DNA from: Intoshia linei | Taxonomy: Eukaryota > Orthonectida > Rhopaluridae | Reading direction: 5' to 3' | DNA: 64,000 nt | Assembly: GCA_001642005.1 (NCBI GenBank) | Contig: LWCA01000061.1 | Coordinates: forward strand, 1 to 64,000 | Shown: one piece after another, positions 1 through 11,948 of the stretch | How positions within the stretch are numbered: position 1 is the first letter of the stretch | Layout of the letters: the number at the start of each line of letters is the position of its first letter | Position numbers and translations under genes: made by a program | The notes under the pieces: generated by a model | The model's database searches: none | The model's input: the letters and a program-made list of their open reading frames with translations, nothing else | Told to the model about the DNA's origin: nothing

Positions 1-668
1 AATTCCGATGTTAGAAGCATCTACTTGAACAATAGTGTCACTATATGGATCAAATGTTGAAATTATCACGTATTTACCTATGGCAGCTTTAATTTGTTCA
101 AATGATGTTTGACATCGGCTATCCCAGTTAAATGTAGAATCTTTTCTTATTAAGGAATACAATGGTTCACATATGATTAAAAAGTTCTTTACAAATTTGG
201 TATAGTAGTTACACATACATAAAAAACTACGTACTTCATGGACCGTAGTAGGTGGTTTCATCTTCAATAGACACGAAACTTTATCGGGATTAGCTTGGAC
301 ACCTTTATCTGATAAAATATGTCCAAATATTTTAATGCTTGTTTGAGAGATTAAACATTTATCTGTGATAAGTACAATATTATATTTTTTTATTCGCTGC
401 AATACGTCTTTGAGTATTTCATCGTGACGTCGGGTTGAATTAGCATGTATCAATATGTCATCAAGTATACATTCTATGCCCGGTATCCCGTCTAAAATGC
501 TATTCATAATTCGTTGAAACGCAGCCGGGGCTGACGCTAAACCGAAAGGTACTCTCTTATAATAAAATAGATTTATAGGCGTTGTAAAAGTTGTCAAATA
601 ACGTGATTTTTCACTAAGGTTCATTTGATGGTAGGCTTGTTTCAAGTCAATTTTTGAAAATATTTTAC
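1..668 (-). mobile_element. Ty3/gypsy retrotransposon pol fragment (RT to RNase H)
   Basis: Read on the minus strand, this stretch gives an open reading frame typical of gypsy-type reverse transcriptase: an FSKIDLKQAYHQ block near 655-620, an FGLASAPAAFQRIMN block near 545-505, and the catalytic box read as CILDDILIH near 480-455. The aromatic residue usually before LDD is isoleucine here. A thumb/connection region follows, then the RNase H start motif VQVDASN near 40-15. The frame runs off the left window edge, so its true 3' extent is unknown. The 5' side stops abruptly near 668, where similarity ends without an LTR, so this is a truncated copy. No stop codon was seen inside the visible part. 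Confidence 0.88.
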
Positions 669-953
669 TATATGAGTATTATTTGATTTACGATCATGTG
701 ATTTACGATATTGTGAACGGACACGATATTAAAGATACGATCGAATCAAATGACTCATTATACATATATCATTTTAAAGGCAATATTCACATAAATATAG
801 TATGAAATAATTAGCTATGTATGTTAATTTAAATAAATTTAAAATTAAAATTAATTTTTGTTGACATACTTTTGATGCTGACTACATTCTACGACTTTTC
901 CATATAATGTGTACATTTAAATTTTGCACATTCTATACGACATATATAAAAAC
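669..953. other. Non-coding stretch without a recognisable gene
   Basis: AT-rich DNA. It holds an imperfect inverted repeat (about 670-697 against 737-758, sharing ATTTGATT and ATGA/GTCAT blocks). The segment around 888-945, with its TCTATACGACATATATA tail, resembles 13150-13209 inside the pogo-type MITE described below. Confidence 0.5.
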
Positions 954-976
954 TTAATATATAATATTATAATAAC

Positions 977-1262
977 CTGTCATTAATGTGAACAACGCAT
1001 TTGGAGCTCCACCAAGGGGGCATGATACAAATATAACCTTGTTTATGTGTTTTTTTACAAGTTTTATGTTAATTACAGACATTGCATGCAATACCTGAAT
1101 GCAACCATATGAATGAGTCACAATATTGATTTTATCTCCAGTTTCAGTAACATTAATAAAATGGTTCATACTTTTTACTATCGATTCATCTATATAAAAA
1201 AAATTATTGATAGGAATCAAGTTATAATAACCAGGAAGTATACAAATTTTTTTCAATCCCTT
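977..1262 (-). pseudogene. LCAT/phospholipase-like exon fragment
   Basis: The minus-strand frame contains INIVTHSYGC, a G/T-H-S-x-G nucleophile elbow, followed about 30 residues later by IFVSCPLGGAPNAL. That spacing and wording are those of the lecithin:cholesterol acyltransferase and group XV phospholipase family, where the nucleophile motif precedes a P-x-G-G-S/A block. A splice-donor-like ACAG/GTTATT ends the similarity at 977. The upstream part lacks the family's usual tyrosine-rich block before the elbow, and no other exons of such a gene are seen nearby. It is therefore either one divergent exon of a gene otherwise missing here, or a relic. Activity cannot be inferred. Confidence 0.35.
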
Positions 1263-1299
1263 CATCAATAGTATTCATTCAATAAATTGTCAATCTAAA

Positions 1300-1810
1300 T
1301 TGTCAAAACTCCAAATTACTCTTTTTTTGAATTAACTTAATTCTCAAAATTTTATAAAACATACATTCTGTGATAGTTTTTAAAAGCATAAATTCTATCA
1401 TAGATCACAACTTCAAAAAGTTGCACCTTAACGATCAAAACCCAGATTATACTTTTTTTAAAAATAATTTCCTAGAATTTATAAAAAATCGCCATTAATA
1501 CTTATTTCCAGTTAACATACAAAATTTTTTCAATCTCACGCACTGATACCTTCACGGTCAAAAAATATTTTTAGTATTGCTATTTTTCATTTCGTACCTA
1601 TTTTATTAAATTATATAAAATATTAAATGAATAATAGTCCTAGAATTAAATAAAAACATAATTCTGATACATCCTATTTAACTTGATATACATATATAAT
1701 AAATTATAATCGCAGAAGTCTACGCATTCCCGGTGAAAAATAACTTTTAATATATCATAGACAATATTTTTAAATGTTTGAATTAAACTTAAAAATCCAT
1801 CAATAATTTC
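1300..1810 (+). repeat. Partial copy of the Helitron-like repeat
   Basis: Carries the internal modules of the dispersed Helitron-like family (CAAAACCCAGATTA blocks, the CCAGTTAACATAC block, then CATTCCCGGTGAAAAATAA followed by TTAATATATCAT). It has no recognisable TC-start or CTAG-end, and lies just before a fuller copy that starts at 1837. Confidence 0.6.
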
Positions 1811-1836
1811 AAAAAAAGTGGCAATTGCCTATACAA

Positions 1837-3495
1837 TCCTAACTTATATAAAAGGCTACGCGATTTTTGTTTGTGTGTGTGTGACTTTAATGAAATAACT
1901 ACCTCTTAGAATTTTTTAAAGACCACATTTCAATTACAGTTTTTTCCGGGACGTATAATAAAATAAATTTCAACCTTCCAATTTCACATCTTATAAGTCA
2001 AAAACCCCTGTTGTCCTTCTTTTTGAAAATCAAACGAGTTGGAGAATTTAAAAAATATATACGCTGATAAAATCATAAACATTACCATAAATTTAAATTT
2101 AAAAAATTATATCTTCAGAGCCAAAACCCAAATTACCTTTCTTTTTTAAATGAAAACAGCTCTAGAATTTCAAAAAATTTACAGGTTGTACAGTTGTATC
2201 CTGTTAACACACACATAAAATTTCAATCCGAATAAGTGACAACTCATTCACGGTCACGGTCAAAAAAACATTTTAGTATTCATATATTTTCTTTCGAAAT
2301 TTTATTAAAACAAAAAATGTGAAATAATTAACGGTCCGAAAATTAAAAAAAAAGATTATTCTGATAGAGCTTATTCTAGTTGATATAAATACCAAATTTT
2401 AACCCCAAAAATCTACGTATTCCCGGTGAAAAATAATTTTAAATATATTATGAACCAATGTTTTTCAAATATATCGATTAAAATTAGAAATTAAAAATGT
2501 AAATAATCATTCTATAATTTAAAAAATATGTGCATTGTACGTCTACTCATTTCCAATAGACATATGGGTGAAAATCTATATACAGTGAGGCCTCTCAATA
2601 TCGCCAACTCTCAATACCGCCATAAATTTAACTTAAATTGGAACAAAAATATGGTAGCACTAGTTTACCATAAATTATTTTTACCTCCAAGTGTTACCAG
2701 TATTCTTCAACTACTCGATCAAGGAATAATTAACTCATTTAAGGTAAAATTTAATAAGAAAAAACTTTATGGGATCATCAACCAAATTGAACAGGAGTTA
2801 ATACATACATAGCATACAAGAGTTTCAATGTAAACGATGTCATTATTTATTGACAAATGGCATGGAGTGATGTAAAACAGGAAACGATAGTGAACTGTTT
2901 TAAAAAAGCGTTTAGTGTGGACGAAAATATTCCCATCGAAAATAAACCTAAGGTAATAGATTCTAATTTCACCAAACTGATTCCTTAAATGTGTATGTTA
3001 TTGAAGGCATGGATATGCTTAGTAAACCATTAATGTTAGATGGAAAGAGGATATAAGGGATTATTTTAAAATATAAAATTATTTACAATTCTTAGTTGTA
3101 TGTATTCTTAAGATAATAATTATATATTATTCATAGTATATTAATTTTATTTTATTATATTATTTTGGTTCGTTGAATTATCGTTTTTTCGTTATTTTAC
3201 GTTACATATTTATGTTTATTGTTTAACCGTTCCTATATTATTTTTAAAATGCTTTACCCAAATGTTAAAAAACAAAAAATTAAGATGTAATAATTTACTT
3301 TATAGTAAAAAGTAATGTGATATGGTGGTTCTACCTGAAACAAATTTGGGAACCACTCTTTTAAAAGATGGATAATAGTGAATAGTAGGATTTTTAAGTT
3401 AGATTTTCAACATGAATTTATTTTTTTGATATAATAAAAATTGCCTTCAGCAGAGCTAGGTGCTGTTTGTACGTAGTACATTACAGTCAAGCTAG
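1837..3495 (+). mobile_element. Helitron-like element, copy A (non-autonomous)
   Basis: Starts TCCTAACTTATATAAAAGG directly after an A and ends in CTAG directly before a T, with no target-site duplication; this is the A/T insertion signature of Helitrons. The last 45 bases form an imperfect hairpin (AGCT, CTGT, GTAC, loop GTA, GTAC, ACAG, AGCT) just before the terminal AG. The interior carries the shared modules of the family and no Rep/helicase gene. A Tigger-type fragment is inserted at about 2583. The hairpin lies closer to the end than in textbook Helitrons, so a Helentron-type relative is possible. Confidence 0.65.
2583..2990 (+). pseudogene. pogo/Tigger transposase relic inside Helitron-like copy A
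   Basis: Begins with CAGTGAGGCCTCTCAATAT after TA, which looks like a Tigger-type terminal repeat next to a TA target. Downstream, the plus-strand frame reads LFLPPSVTSILQLLDQGII followed by FKVKF. This is the DDE_1 catalytic-domain block LPPNTTSxLQPLDQG of pogo/Tigger/jerky transposases and includes the last catalytic aspartate. After a stop at 2810-2812 another frame continues with MAWSDVKQETIVNCFKKAF, the usual next block. It is truncated, with a broken frame, and inactive. No matching right terminal repeat was found. Confidence 0.7.
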
Positions 3496-4690
3496 TATAT
3501 ATATAAAACTGATATCAATTACTCGGATAAAATCTAAAGTCGTATGGTAATCCAAACATATTTACTTTATTTTTATACCCACTTCTAATCAACATGTCAA
3601 TAAATTTCTTGAATATTGGCTCTAAATAAAATATACGATATATATGCTTATTCCCTCAATCTCCATATCGGTGGTTCCCAAACTTTGTATTGTTGCGGCG
3701 CAATCCATATTAATGAAAGATTTGACGGCGTACCCAATATGTAAAAAAATTTCTTAAAACTTAAAAAATTGACGCGAAAAATTTGACTGGGTTTTGCTGG
3801 AATAGTCCCCAAAAAAAGTGAACTTATAGTGGAAATGTTAAAAAATGTTAAATGTTTAAATATTATCAAAATGACATCAAAACGTATGGTGATTTGTTGT
3901 ACGTTGAAATTATAAATTAAGGTCAATAACAAAAAACAAATATTAATTCAGGTATGAATCATATTTTTCAGACTCACTTATTTATTTGGTCAACTTTTCT
4001 CTTTAATAAAGATTAAATGGGGTAAACGTTTAAAAACGTTGATAATTTTGAAAAAAATATTAATTTGATCTTAATATATCTTAGATTTCTACAAATCATG
4101 TATTCATATATCAGTTTGCTACATTACCGTATTTTGTGTCTGAGTCAATATAGCAAATTTGATGCACACTATAATTTCCTAATTTAATATGTGATTGTGA
4201 ATAATTATATTTATATCCATGATAAATACTATTTGAGTAATGCAATCTAAATAATCAACCTTTACTATACACTTTTCCGATTTATTTTTAAAAAGCTGAC
4301 ATTCAAATTAAAAAAACTGATATTCGAATTTTAATGCTAATTTTTTTTAATTTGAATCAAAAAAGTCAATTTAATTTATTTATTTACATTAATTTACTTA
4401 ATTTTGAAATAATATTAGACTTTCAAAATACAGAAATTAACTTACTGTAGAGATTTTATGAGATATCCAGACATTCCATAAACAACTGTACTGAAATTTG
4501 GTTTTATTGGCCACTGGACACATTCCCTTGAAGTATAATTTACACGGCAGGAATAATACATTTTTGATCCACCAAAACCAGGAACTAAATGATTATACAA
4601 AAATGATATGTACAGATGGGCCTAGCTAATTTTATTCTTCAAAAGTCAATAAATTTTCAAATACCATATTCACAAGTTGTGAATCAATAC
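3496..4690. other. Gene-free AT-rich stretch
   Basis: No coding sequence is supported. A hAT-like terminal sequence (GGTGGTTCCCAAACTTTG near 3670) is visible, but I found no partner end or duplication. The rest is unassigned AT-rich DNA. Confidence 0.45.
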
Positions 4691-5887
4691 CAGTGTCGGA
4701 TCTAGGATTTTCAGATAAGGGGGAAAAATAATTATTAGGGGACAAACTCATATAATGTATTTAAATTAAAATTTTTGTATTATGTTAATGTATTTCTATC
4801 CATAATAATTTATATTTTTTTTCTAATTTTTATTCTACAAAATTTTTCAAAAATTGCATCAAAATCGACAAGTTCTCTTTCGATTATCCATAACGTTAAG
4901 TCCCATAATTTAACTTAAATTGCTGTTACTAGTATAACAAATAATACATATATTAATAACGACGTCCATTCTCTGGAGCGACATTCATTTGAGCGATGTA
5001 TTTATTGGAGTGATACATCTTAGACTCTAAGATTTAAACTAAGTCTGTACCACCTGTAATTTTTTTAATTCTAGCGCTGTTTTCATAAAAAAAAGTGTAA
5101 TTTGGGGTTTTGGTACTGAAGATATATTTTTTTTAAATTTAAATTTATGATAATATTTATGATTTTAAAATCCGTATCAGAGTGCATATTTTTTTAAATT
5201 TTCGAAATTGTTTGATTTTCAAAAAAAAGGACAATTAGTTTTTTGACCCGTAAGATGTGAGTTTGGGAAGTTAAAATTTATTTTGCTAACACCCCGCAAA
5301 AAACTGTAATTTAAATGTGGACTTTTTAAATTCTAAGACTAAAACTAAACGATAACACACACAGACAAACAAATCATATTATGTAAATATACATTTTTTA
5401 TATATTCCTCTTGATTTCGTTCAATATAGTTGAATTCTGTTAATAATTTAGTAATATGTAACGCAAAGGTTTACCGTTTCCAATCATATATAATACTCCA
5501 CATATCTATTTTATTTAGCACTTCTGTGATCTTCAAATATGTCAATTTTTGACACTTTTTCGAAATTTAGGCCTATTTTAAAAACAACCTGAACGAGATA
5601 CAGAAAAACTGATTATACCATCTTGTTGAAAATAAAAATCTCATTCAGGTGCACTAAATTTTACTCTTGCATTCAAAAAAAGTTGTTATTTTGTTGGACT
5701 GTGTAATCATTATATACATACAACGTAACAATGAAAATAAACATAATTCAATAAACCCAATTTGATGGGTCTTATAAATTTTTTAAATTTTACACAATGT
5801 TAATACACAAATAAAAATATTTTAGTGACACATTTTCATGCCAGGGCAGCCGCACCCTACCGCTGCACCCACCTAGATCCGCTATTG
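4691..5887. mobile_element. hAT-like non-autonomous element with a nested repeat
   Basis: Left end CAGTGTCGGATCTAGG and right end CCTAGATCCGCTATTG form an inverted terminal repeat. The flanks ATCAATAC (4683-4690) and ATCACAAC (5888-5895) look like a decayed 8-base target duplication (6 of 8 match). A second, shorter member with the same ends lies at 20926-21358, which supports the boundaries. A minus-strand Helitron-like fragment occupies about 5040-5400. No transposase was seen. Confidence 0.6.
5040..5400 (-). repeat. Helitron-like 5' fragment nested in the hAT-like element
   Basis: In reverse orientation it carries the family's CACCTGTAATTTTTTT block, the TTTGGGGTTTTGG module and the ACACACACAGACAAACAAAT segment near the family's 5' end. 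It is truncated and decayed. Confidence 0.55.
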
Positions 5888-6477
5888 ATCACAACCCTGC
5901 AATTCAACAACCATAAATAATATAATTACCTAATATGACAGTAGTATTGCTTTGGCTTACTTTTAGGTATTCTAGTACATGTATGTAATTATATAATTAT
6001 TAATACCAATTACCTCGAATGTTCATTAAAACTAGGACGCATGAGAAAAACAGTAATGTTATAAGACTGCAGACATATAAAACAATGTTATTTTTTTGTT
6101 CTTTATTTTCTTGCATCATGTTTTGTATATTTAAAGAAAATGAAACATTTTATGTTATGTAAATATCGTTAAATATTCTAATAAAATTTTTTTATATAAT
6201 CCGGTAAAATCAATATGAGCGAACATTCAATTGAACGATGAATCCTAGACTTTGAGACCTAGAATCTAACATAGTGTTTCTCAAGAGGTGCGCCCCGAGG
6301 CAATAGTGTGCCTCAGAAAATTTAAGTATACCTAACGAAAAATTGAAAGCGATCTATAAACCATTTCGTAAAGGGTCAATTACATGAGATTTTTTTGTTT
6401 GTTGTACCAAAACAACACTTTTTCAAATTTGCAGCTTTTTCATAAAAAATCTTATACATTGTACTACATACATTGTA
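5888..6477. other. Gene-free stretch
   Basis: No gene is supported. A hAT-like end (AGTGTTTCTCAAGAGGTGCG at about 6275) is visible without a partner. Confidence 0.4.
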
Positions 6478-6960
6478 CAGGGTGGGCCGTAAGTCGCTGT
6501 TTCCATCTATGTGATTGCACCTACGAATTATCTGCTGGCGAAGATGGTCGACATCTTCAATTCTTGTAGAGTACACTATTTGTTGGAGGTGGCCCCAAAA
6601 ATAAAAATCTATTTAGGTCAAGTCAGGGGACCTTGGTGCCCATTCTACGGTGCCTCTTCGTACAATCGTTGCGTAATTAAGCGGGGCGTTATCTTGCATA
6701 AACCAAAGGGGTTTTCTTTCACCGATGCGATCCATCTGTGGTATGAGATCATTTTGTAGCATTTTTAAGTACACCTCGCCGGTCACTGTCTTGTTGAAAA
6801 AGAATGGGCCCAAAACATGACTCCTCCAAAGTCCTCCAAAGTTATAGTAACAGATACATACAAAAAATGTTTCATTAATCTATAAAAGAACATGTATTTT
6901 ATACCCAAGGAGAGGAAAACTTCACCTAATTCTTTGGTGCGCGACTTATGACCTACTCTG
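6478..6960 (-). mobile_element. mariner/Tc1-type deletion derivative with transposase fragment
   Basis: The ends CAGGGTGGGCCGTAAGTCGC and, in reverse complement, CAGAGTAGGTCATAAGTCGC match at 16 of 20 positions, and each is flanked by TA, the mariner target. The minus strand encodes the C-terminal part of a transposase: WFMQDNAP (second catalytic Asp), RRGTVEWAPRSPDLT, then an in-frame TAA at 6610-6612 where the family has a proline/leucine, and the same frame resumes with IDFYFWGHLQQIVYSTRIEDV. The third catalytic aspartate is therefore after the premature stop. At 483 bases it is an internally deleted, inactive copy. The family is typical of arthropod genomes. Confidence 0.82.
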
Positions 6961-7815
6961 TATAATAAAAATTTTCAGTAAACGTCCAACAAATATGAAA
7001 TTTTTATTGTTTTGTTATTTACGTGGTGGTCCATTAATTTTTAATTGCTTCCTAGCAAACCCCAATATCAACCTACCATATCAAATAATACAATTGTTAC
7101 AATTGAATTTGATTGCCTCAGCCAATAATAAAATTAGGTTAACCTGATAAATGATTTATGAACTTGCACTTTAAATTATGATAATCTTTTGTAATATTTA
7201 TTGTAATATAATAATGAATGAAATTGGTTCATTAAATGAAAACATTAGTAATTGGTCAATTTGAAAGTTGTTGAAAAGTACCTGCTACTATTGATTATAA
7301 TTGTTAAAATAATTTCAAGTAGTTAATAATTTATTGGCAATTTAAAGAAAAATTAATTACCACTTAACTAGCCATGAAAACGTTTTTAATGAAGCATCAC
7401 TGATTGATTTATCATATTTGAAATATTAAGGTAATTTTTAAAAAAATATAAAAAACTTGTCATGATATCTAAAACAACGGCTCTCATTCCAAAAATAAGA
7501 TTAAAAAATTAAACTATATTTTATTTAATCAATATATCGACATGTAATGTAACGTTAAAATGATTATTCAAATTTTAATTATGAATGAAAATTTAAAATT
7601 TAACGAAATATTCGATTTATATTTCAATGCTTTCTATTTTGGGTACATGTTATTAGATTAACTATTTAGTAAATGTCAGTATTTGACATAGTTAACATTT
7701 ATATAATGATTAATGAAGGAGAGTCGTTAAATTATCATTAATAAATGTGTACACAATTTAAACCCAAGTGTACAAAGTGTTTTTTCAAAAATATATAACT
7801 CTAGTGTAGATTTAA
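6961..7815. other. Upstream region of the SLC46-like gene
   Basis: About 0.85 kb of AT-rich DNA with no coding sequence. The promoter of the transporter gene presumably lies here, but I see no convincing core element. Confidence 0.4.
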
Positions 7816-10800
7816 ATGGACCAAGATAATTCAGAATTAATTTCTAATAATGGTTCATTTTCTAAGGAATTATCTACCCATGACAGCACTTGTCTCGATA
7901 TAAATGAAAATGACGAAAAATTCCATTTGCTTTCCAATTCAAATATTAAACAGCCTTCATTTAAAAATAGACTGATACGTGCTTACAAAAAATTAATCAT
8001 TATCAGCTCTGAACTGACATTTTTCTTATTCAAAGTTGCATCTTCCATGTATGATCCAACCGTTCGCCTATCTGCTTATGACAAGGTTTGCGTGTATGAT
8101 TTTAATATTGATAGGGATATTTGCAATTCTCATGTCACCAATCATTTTTCAAATTCCTTCAAAAAGGTTCTCAATCGCGATGTTCAAAAATTGGCAGCAT
8201 GGCATAATTTTATTTATCGCATGCTGGTTAATTTACCAGCCATTGTTATATCCTTGTTTACTGGACCATGGAGCGATAAGGTAAATTTAAATTCATTGTA
8301 AAGTTAAAATTTAGCTGAATGCATGTATGGTTCCTGGTATAGTGCAGTGATTCCTAACCTATGGGTATTTACCCACGAGTGGGTAATTTGATATTTTTCA
8401 AAGGAAATAAACAAAATTAGTTTTTAAAAAATGGGAATTTTTTTATTTTTTTTCCGTCGCATGCAATGACGTATTATATAGTAGTCATATAATAAATGAA
8501 TATCGCTACGTACATATAACATTGAATATCTTTGTGTGTTACAGTTCATTTATAAAATTACCAGTCGTAAAATTTAATAAAAGTCAATATCTAATGCAGA
8601 TTTTCGCAGGTATCATGAATGGCAACCTCAAAAAAGTGCATTTTCATAATAAAAACTCCAGATTATCCTTTTATTAAAAAATAAAAATAGTTATAGAATT
8701 TTTTAAAAAAATTACAGTTGATACAGTTATATCTAGTTAACACACGCAAAAAACTTGAATCTGAAAAAGTGACGCCTTCACGACCAAAAAAGCACTTTAT
8801 TATTAATTTTTTTATCTGGAAACTATTTTATTATCAAAAAAGTCATATTTTGATTATACGTGACAAAAAATAATAAATGGTTTTTATCTTATCTTAAGCC
8901 GATATGTTCCAGAAAGTTAAAAATACAGATTCAAAGTAACATAATAATGGCATATTTTGAGCTCTGAGCAATTCTGCTAATAAGCTGATTCAATTGATCC
9001 TGAAAAATGTCTTTAATTCGACTACATACTGTATCATTTAAGAGAGGTATTTTCCTTAAATTTTCACCGGATTTCATATCATACAATGCATTTTTTTTCA
9101 TAATTATTAAAGTTGAAGGTAAAATCAATTTTCACCAATAGTAAAAAGCATGTTTTCTTTTGCAATAAGATATTTCATCAAATATTTTTCATCAAGTAAA
9201 ACGTGTTTTTTTAAATAATAAAATTTTGATTAACTATTACACGGTGTAACAAAATGAAACTTTTTTTGAAGATTTTAAAAAATATGAAATAATTAACGGT
9301 CCGAAAATTAAAAAAAGAAGATTATTCTGATAGAGCTTATTCGAGTTGTTATAAATACAAAATTTCAACCCCAGAAATTGACGTATTTCCGGTGAAAAAT
9401 AATTTTTAATTTATTATCAACCAATATTTTTTAAATATTTCGATTAAAATAAAAATTGAAAATGTAAATTTGATCCTACAATTTTAAAAATAAAGTGTAT
9501 TGAACGTTACAAATTTCCAATAAAGAAATATACACCGCAGATGTTATTTTTATTGCATTTCTCATGCATGGTGTAATCATTCAGCGAGCTAGGGGAGCAG
9601 TGCCTGCAACGAAATGATATAGTTAATATCGAATTATCTGATTATGCCTCTTTAAAATACATTATTAACATGACAAAAGAGTCATTTATTATTAATGTAA
9701 CGAATTTAATATAAATGAGGATTAATAAGACCAGTAGCAGATCTAGGTGGGTGCAGGGGTGGCCGCCCCCTGGCGTTACAAATGTGGAAAATAAGTATTT
9801 TAATTTGTGTAATAACATTGTGAAAAATTAACAAATTTTTCTAGTACCCATTATTTAGACTGACCATATTTTTGTCGTACTAAAAGTAGTACTTTTATTG
9901 CTTATAAACAAAATATGTTTTTGATTAATTTTTGATTAGAAAAATTAACATTTAAGTTAAAGTTCAATTAATAAGTTTATTTAGTTGTGAAAAGTACGTC
10001 GAAAGTACGATTTTGGAACAATGAAAAATGTCGTACTTCTGGTCGCACTACATTATTTACGTTTTATGTATATAAGGATAATTTATCATTAATCTAATTA
10101 TCAATTTAAATATATTATAATATGTATGCTTTTGGCACACTAATAATTATAATTTTTTTTAGGGGACTTTAAAAAAATATATTACTAAAAAGGGGCGGTA
10201 GACAAAATTGAGTTTGTGAACCCCTGCTTTAAATCATTAAGACATTTTACATGCAATCTCCTAGTTTGAATATTAATATATAATGTTTTTAAATTTAGAT
10301 TGGACGACAAATACCTCTAATGGGCAGTATAACTGGACATATATTAGCAATGCTCGTGTTCATAATTTCACTATTTGCCAAATCATATTATATGGTATTT
10401 TTTTCTTTGGCAAGTTTTATAATTGGAATATCAGGACGATCTTCAATAACGACATTTTCAGTATATAGTCACGTTTCCGATAATACATCCGTCAACACTC
10501 GAACATTTCGAATTGGAATGCTGTCTGGGTGTGGTTACATGGGACTATGCATTGGATCTCTTTTAGTAGCATTATTATCTCCTTACATTGCCGTCTATTA
10601 TATACTTGCCATTGTTATATTTTTTTTAATACTATGTTTGCTAACGGTATCGTTTTTTCTGGTACCATATGTCGGAGAAAATGATACACGGATAGAAATG
10701 AAACAATATGACGCTCTAAATGAAAATAAAGATGATTTCGAAAAGAAGTTAAATGTTTTAACAAAAGGAGAAAGTAGTAACGAACAGTTTTATTATGCCT

Positions 10801-11522
10801 GGTGGAATTTTAAAAAGAGAGTAAAAGAAAAACCAGATCAAGATACAAAAATTTCTGAAAATTGTAAAAGAACCGCAACCAGTGTAATGACACTTTTCAA
10901 AAAACGTGAAAACTATCAACGGCTTTATCTCAACTTTTTGATCATTTTTGTTTTTTTACATCAAGCCTCAAAAGCATATCATATTGATGCATTGTTAATG
11001 ATTACTAAAAGCGAACCTTTTTTCTTTACTACGGCCCAATTTGGATACCTATTATGTATCACTTATATAATATTTGGGTTGGGTGCTCTTGTTTTGACAC
11101 CATTATTTACAAAAGTATTAATGTTAAATGATGTGGTATTGCTTAGTTTTGGTTGTATGGCTAATTTTGTACGATTTTTGTGTTTGACTCTTTCAAAAGA
11201 AGTTTGGATGATTTACGCCAGTGAGTGTATCATTGGTGGGTCCCTAGTAATTGCAGCCTTAAAATCAATTTTGTCTAAACAAATTTCCGCGTCTGAATAT
11301 GGATCAATATTTAGTATTGTAAGTGCAATGGAAACTGTGGGAAACCTGATGGGTTCAGTTATTTTTGCAACCATATACACTCTGATGCTCAAAAACGACA
11401 TTTTGATTACACTGTGTTTTACATTCGAAATTTGTAGCTACTTTTTTATTCTCACCACCTCACTTACATTGCATTTTTTAATCAAATACAAAACAAAAAT
11501 TAATAAACAATGTAATATTTAA
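7816..11522 (+). CDS. SLC46-like major facilitator transporter
   Basis: Two exons, 7816-8280 and 10299-11522, join in phase 0 (GATAAG/GTAAAT donor, AATTTAG/ATTGG acceptor) to give 562 residues. The junction rebuilds the MFS signature loop GPWSDKIGRQIPL between the second and third membrane segments, as in the proton-coupled folate transporter family (SLC46A1-3). Residues 1-60 are hydrophilic and cytosolic, and the first membrane segment lies around 66-80. It is followed by a long loop with cysteines and NDS/NHF-type asparagines, and then hydrophobic segments throughout exon 2. A charged central loop (about residues 275-360) separates the two six-helix halves. The substrate is unknown; relatives move folates, heme or small hydrophilic ligands across plasma or lysosomal membranes. 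The 2.0 kb intron is filled with repeats. The stop codon TAA (11520-11522) overlaps the stop of the converging minus-strand ORF. Confidence 0.85.
8637..9545 (+). repeat. Helitron-like modules in the transporter intron
   Basis: Two separated blocks (about 8637-8860 and 9270-9545) carry the family's AAAACTCCAGATTA, GTTAACACACGC, AATTAACGGTCCGAAAATTA and CCGGTGAAAAATAATTTTTAA modules in order, with unrelated sequence between them. No ends are preserved. Confidence 0.6.
9732..9845. mobile_element. Single end of the CAGTGGCGGATCTAGG hAT-like family
   Basis: CAGTAGCAGATCTAGGTGGG followed by the GGGGTGGCCGCCCCCTGGCG block matches, in reverse complement, the right ends of the elements at 4691-5887 and 20926-21358. 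No opposite end was recognised inside the intron. Confidence 0.5.
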
Positions 11523-11948
11523 TTAAAATACATGATAGCGTGTCGAATTTCCAACAACATTTGGCCACCTCTAATATTGTAAGGATTGATGTAAGTTGTT
11601 TCGATGCGGTTCCCCACAAATTCAATATATTCCTTTTTTACGTCGTTGAAATTGATATTTATACAGAATTTCATTTCTTTGTATATTGTCACAGGTATTT
11701 TACAGGTTGTGTCGTTTGTGTAAATTATGTAGTTTTGGTTAATTCCTCTCGATTTTTTTGTAACTAATTTTCGCATTTCAAATATTTCGGCTTCTGTATC
11801 TGCCCAAATGTGTTTGTTTTCCACTAGACTTACATTTAAAATAACTTGCTGTGTTCCTTCTTCGTGTTCAAAACATAAATTCTTGACATTGTTCTTGTCC
11901 GTCAACTAATTTTACTATGAAATAAAAAAGTACAATATAAAGATACAT
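11519..11948 (-). pseudogene. Small secreted-type protein ORF, apparently frameshifted
   Basis: An ATG at 11948 opens a frame beginning MYLYIVLFYFIVKLVDGQEQ, a good signal peptide. That frame meets a stop after 26 residues. A second frame open from 11905 then runs 128 codons to a TAA at 11519-11521; it has cysteines at its CF, TCK and KFC positions and potential N-glycosylation sites such as NVS and NDT. One base gained or lost near 11870-11905 would fuse them into a small secreted or lumenal protein of about 140 residues. No family was recognised. Either the break is real (pseudogene), a sequence error, or there is an unusual short upstream exon. The stop lies inside the stop codon of the SLC46-like gene. 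Confidence 0.45.

Noticed and set aside
3648-3932. 94-codon minus-strand frame
   Set aside because: It has no protein similarity and overlaps a hAT-like terminal sequence; likely random in AT-rich DNA.
8345-10235. One large hAT element spanning the transporter intron (CAGTGATTCCTAACC at 8345 to CAGGGGTTCACAAAC in reverse at 10230)
   Set aside because: The two ends do not match each other well enough and no 8-base duplication is present; they are more likely from two elements.
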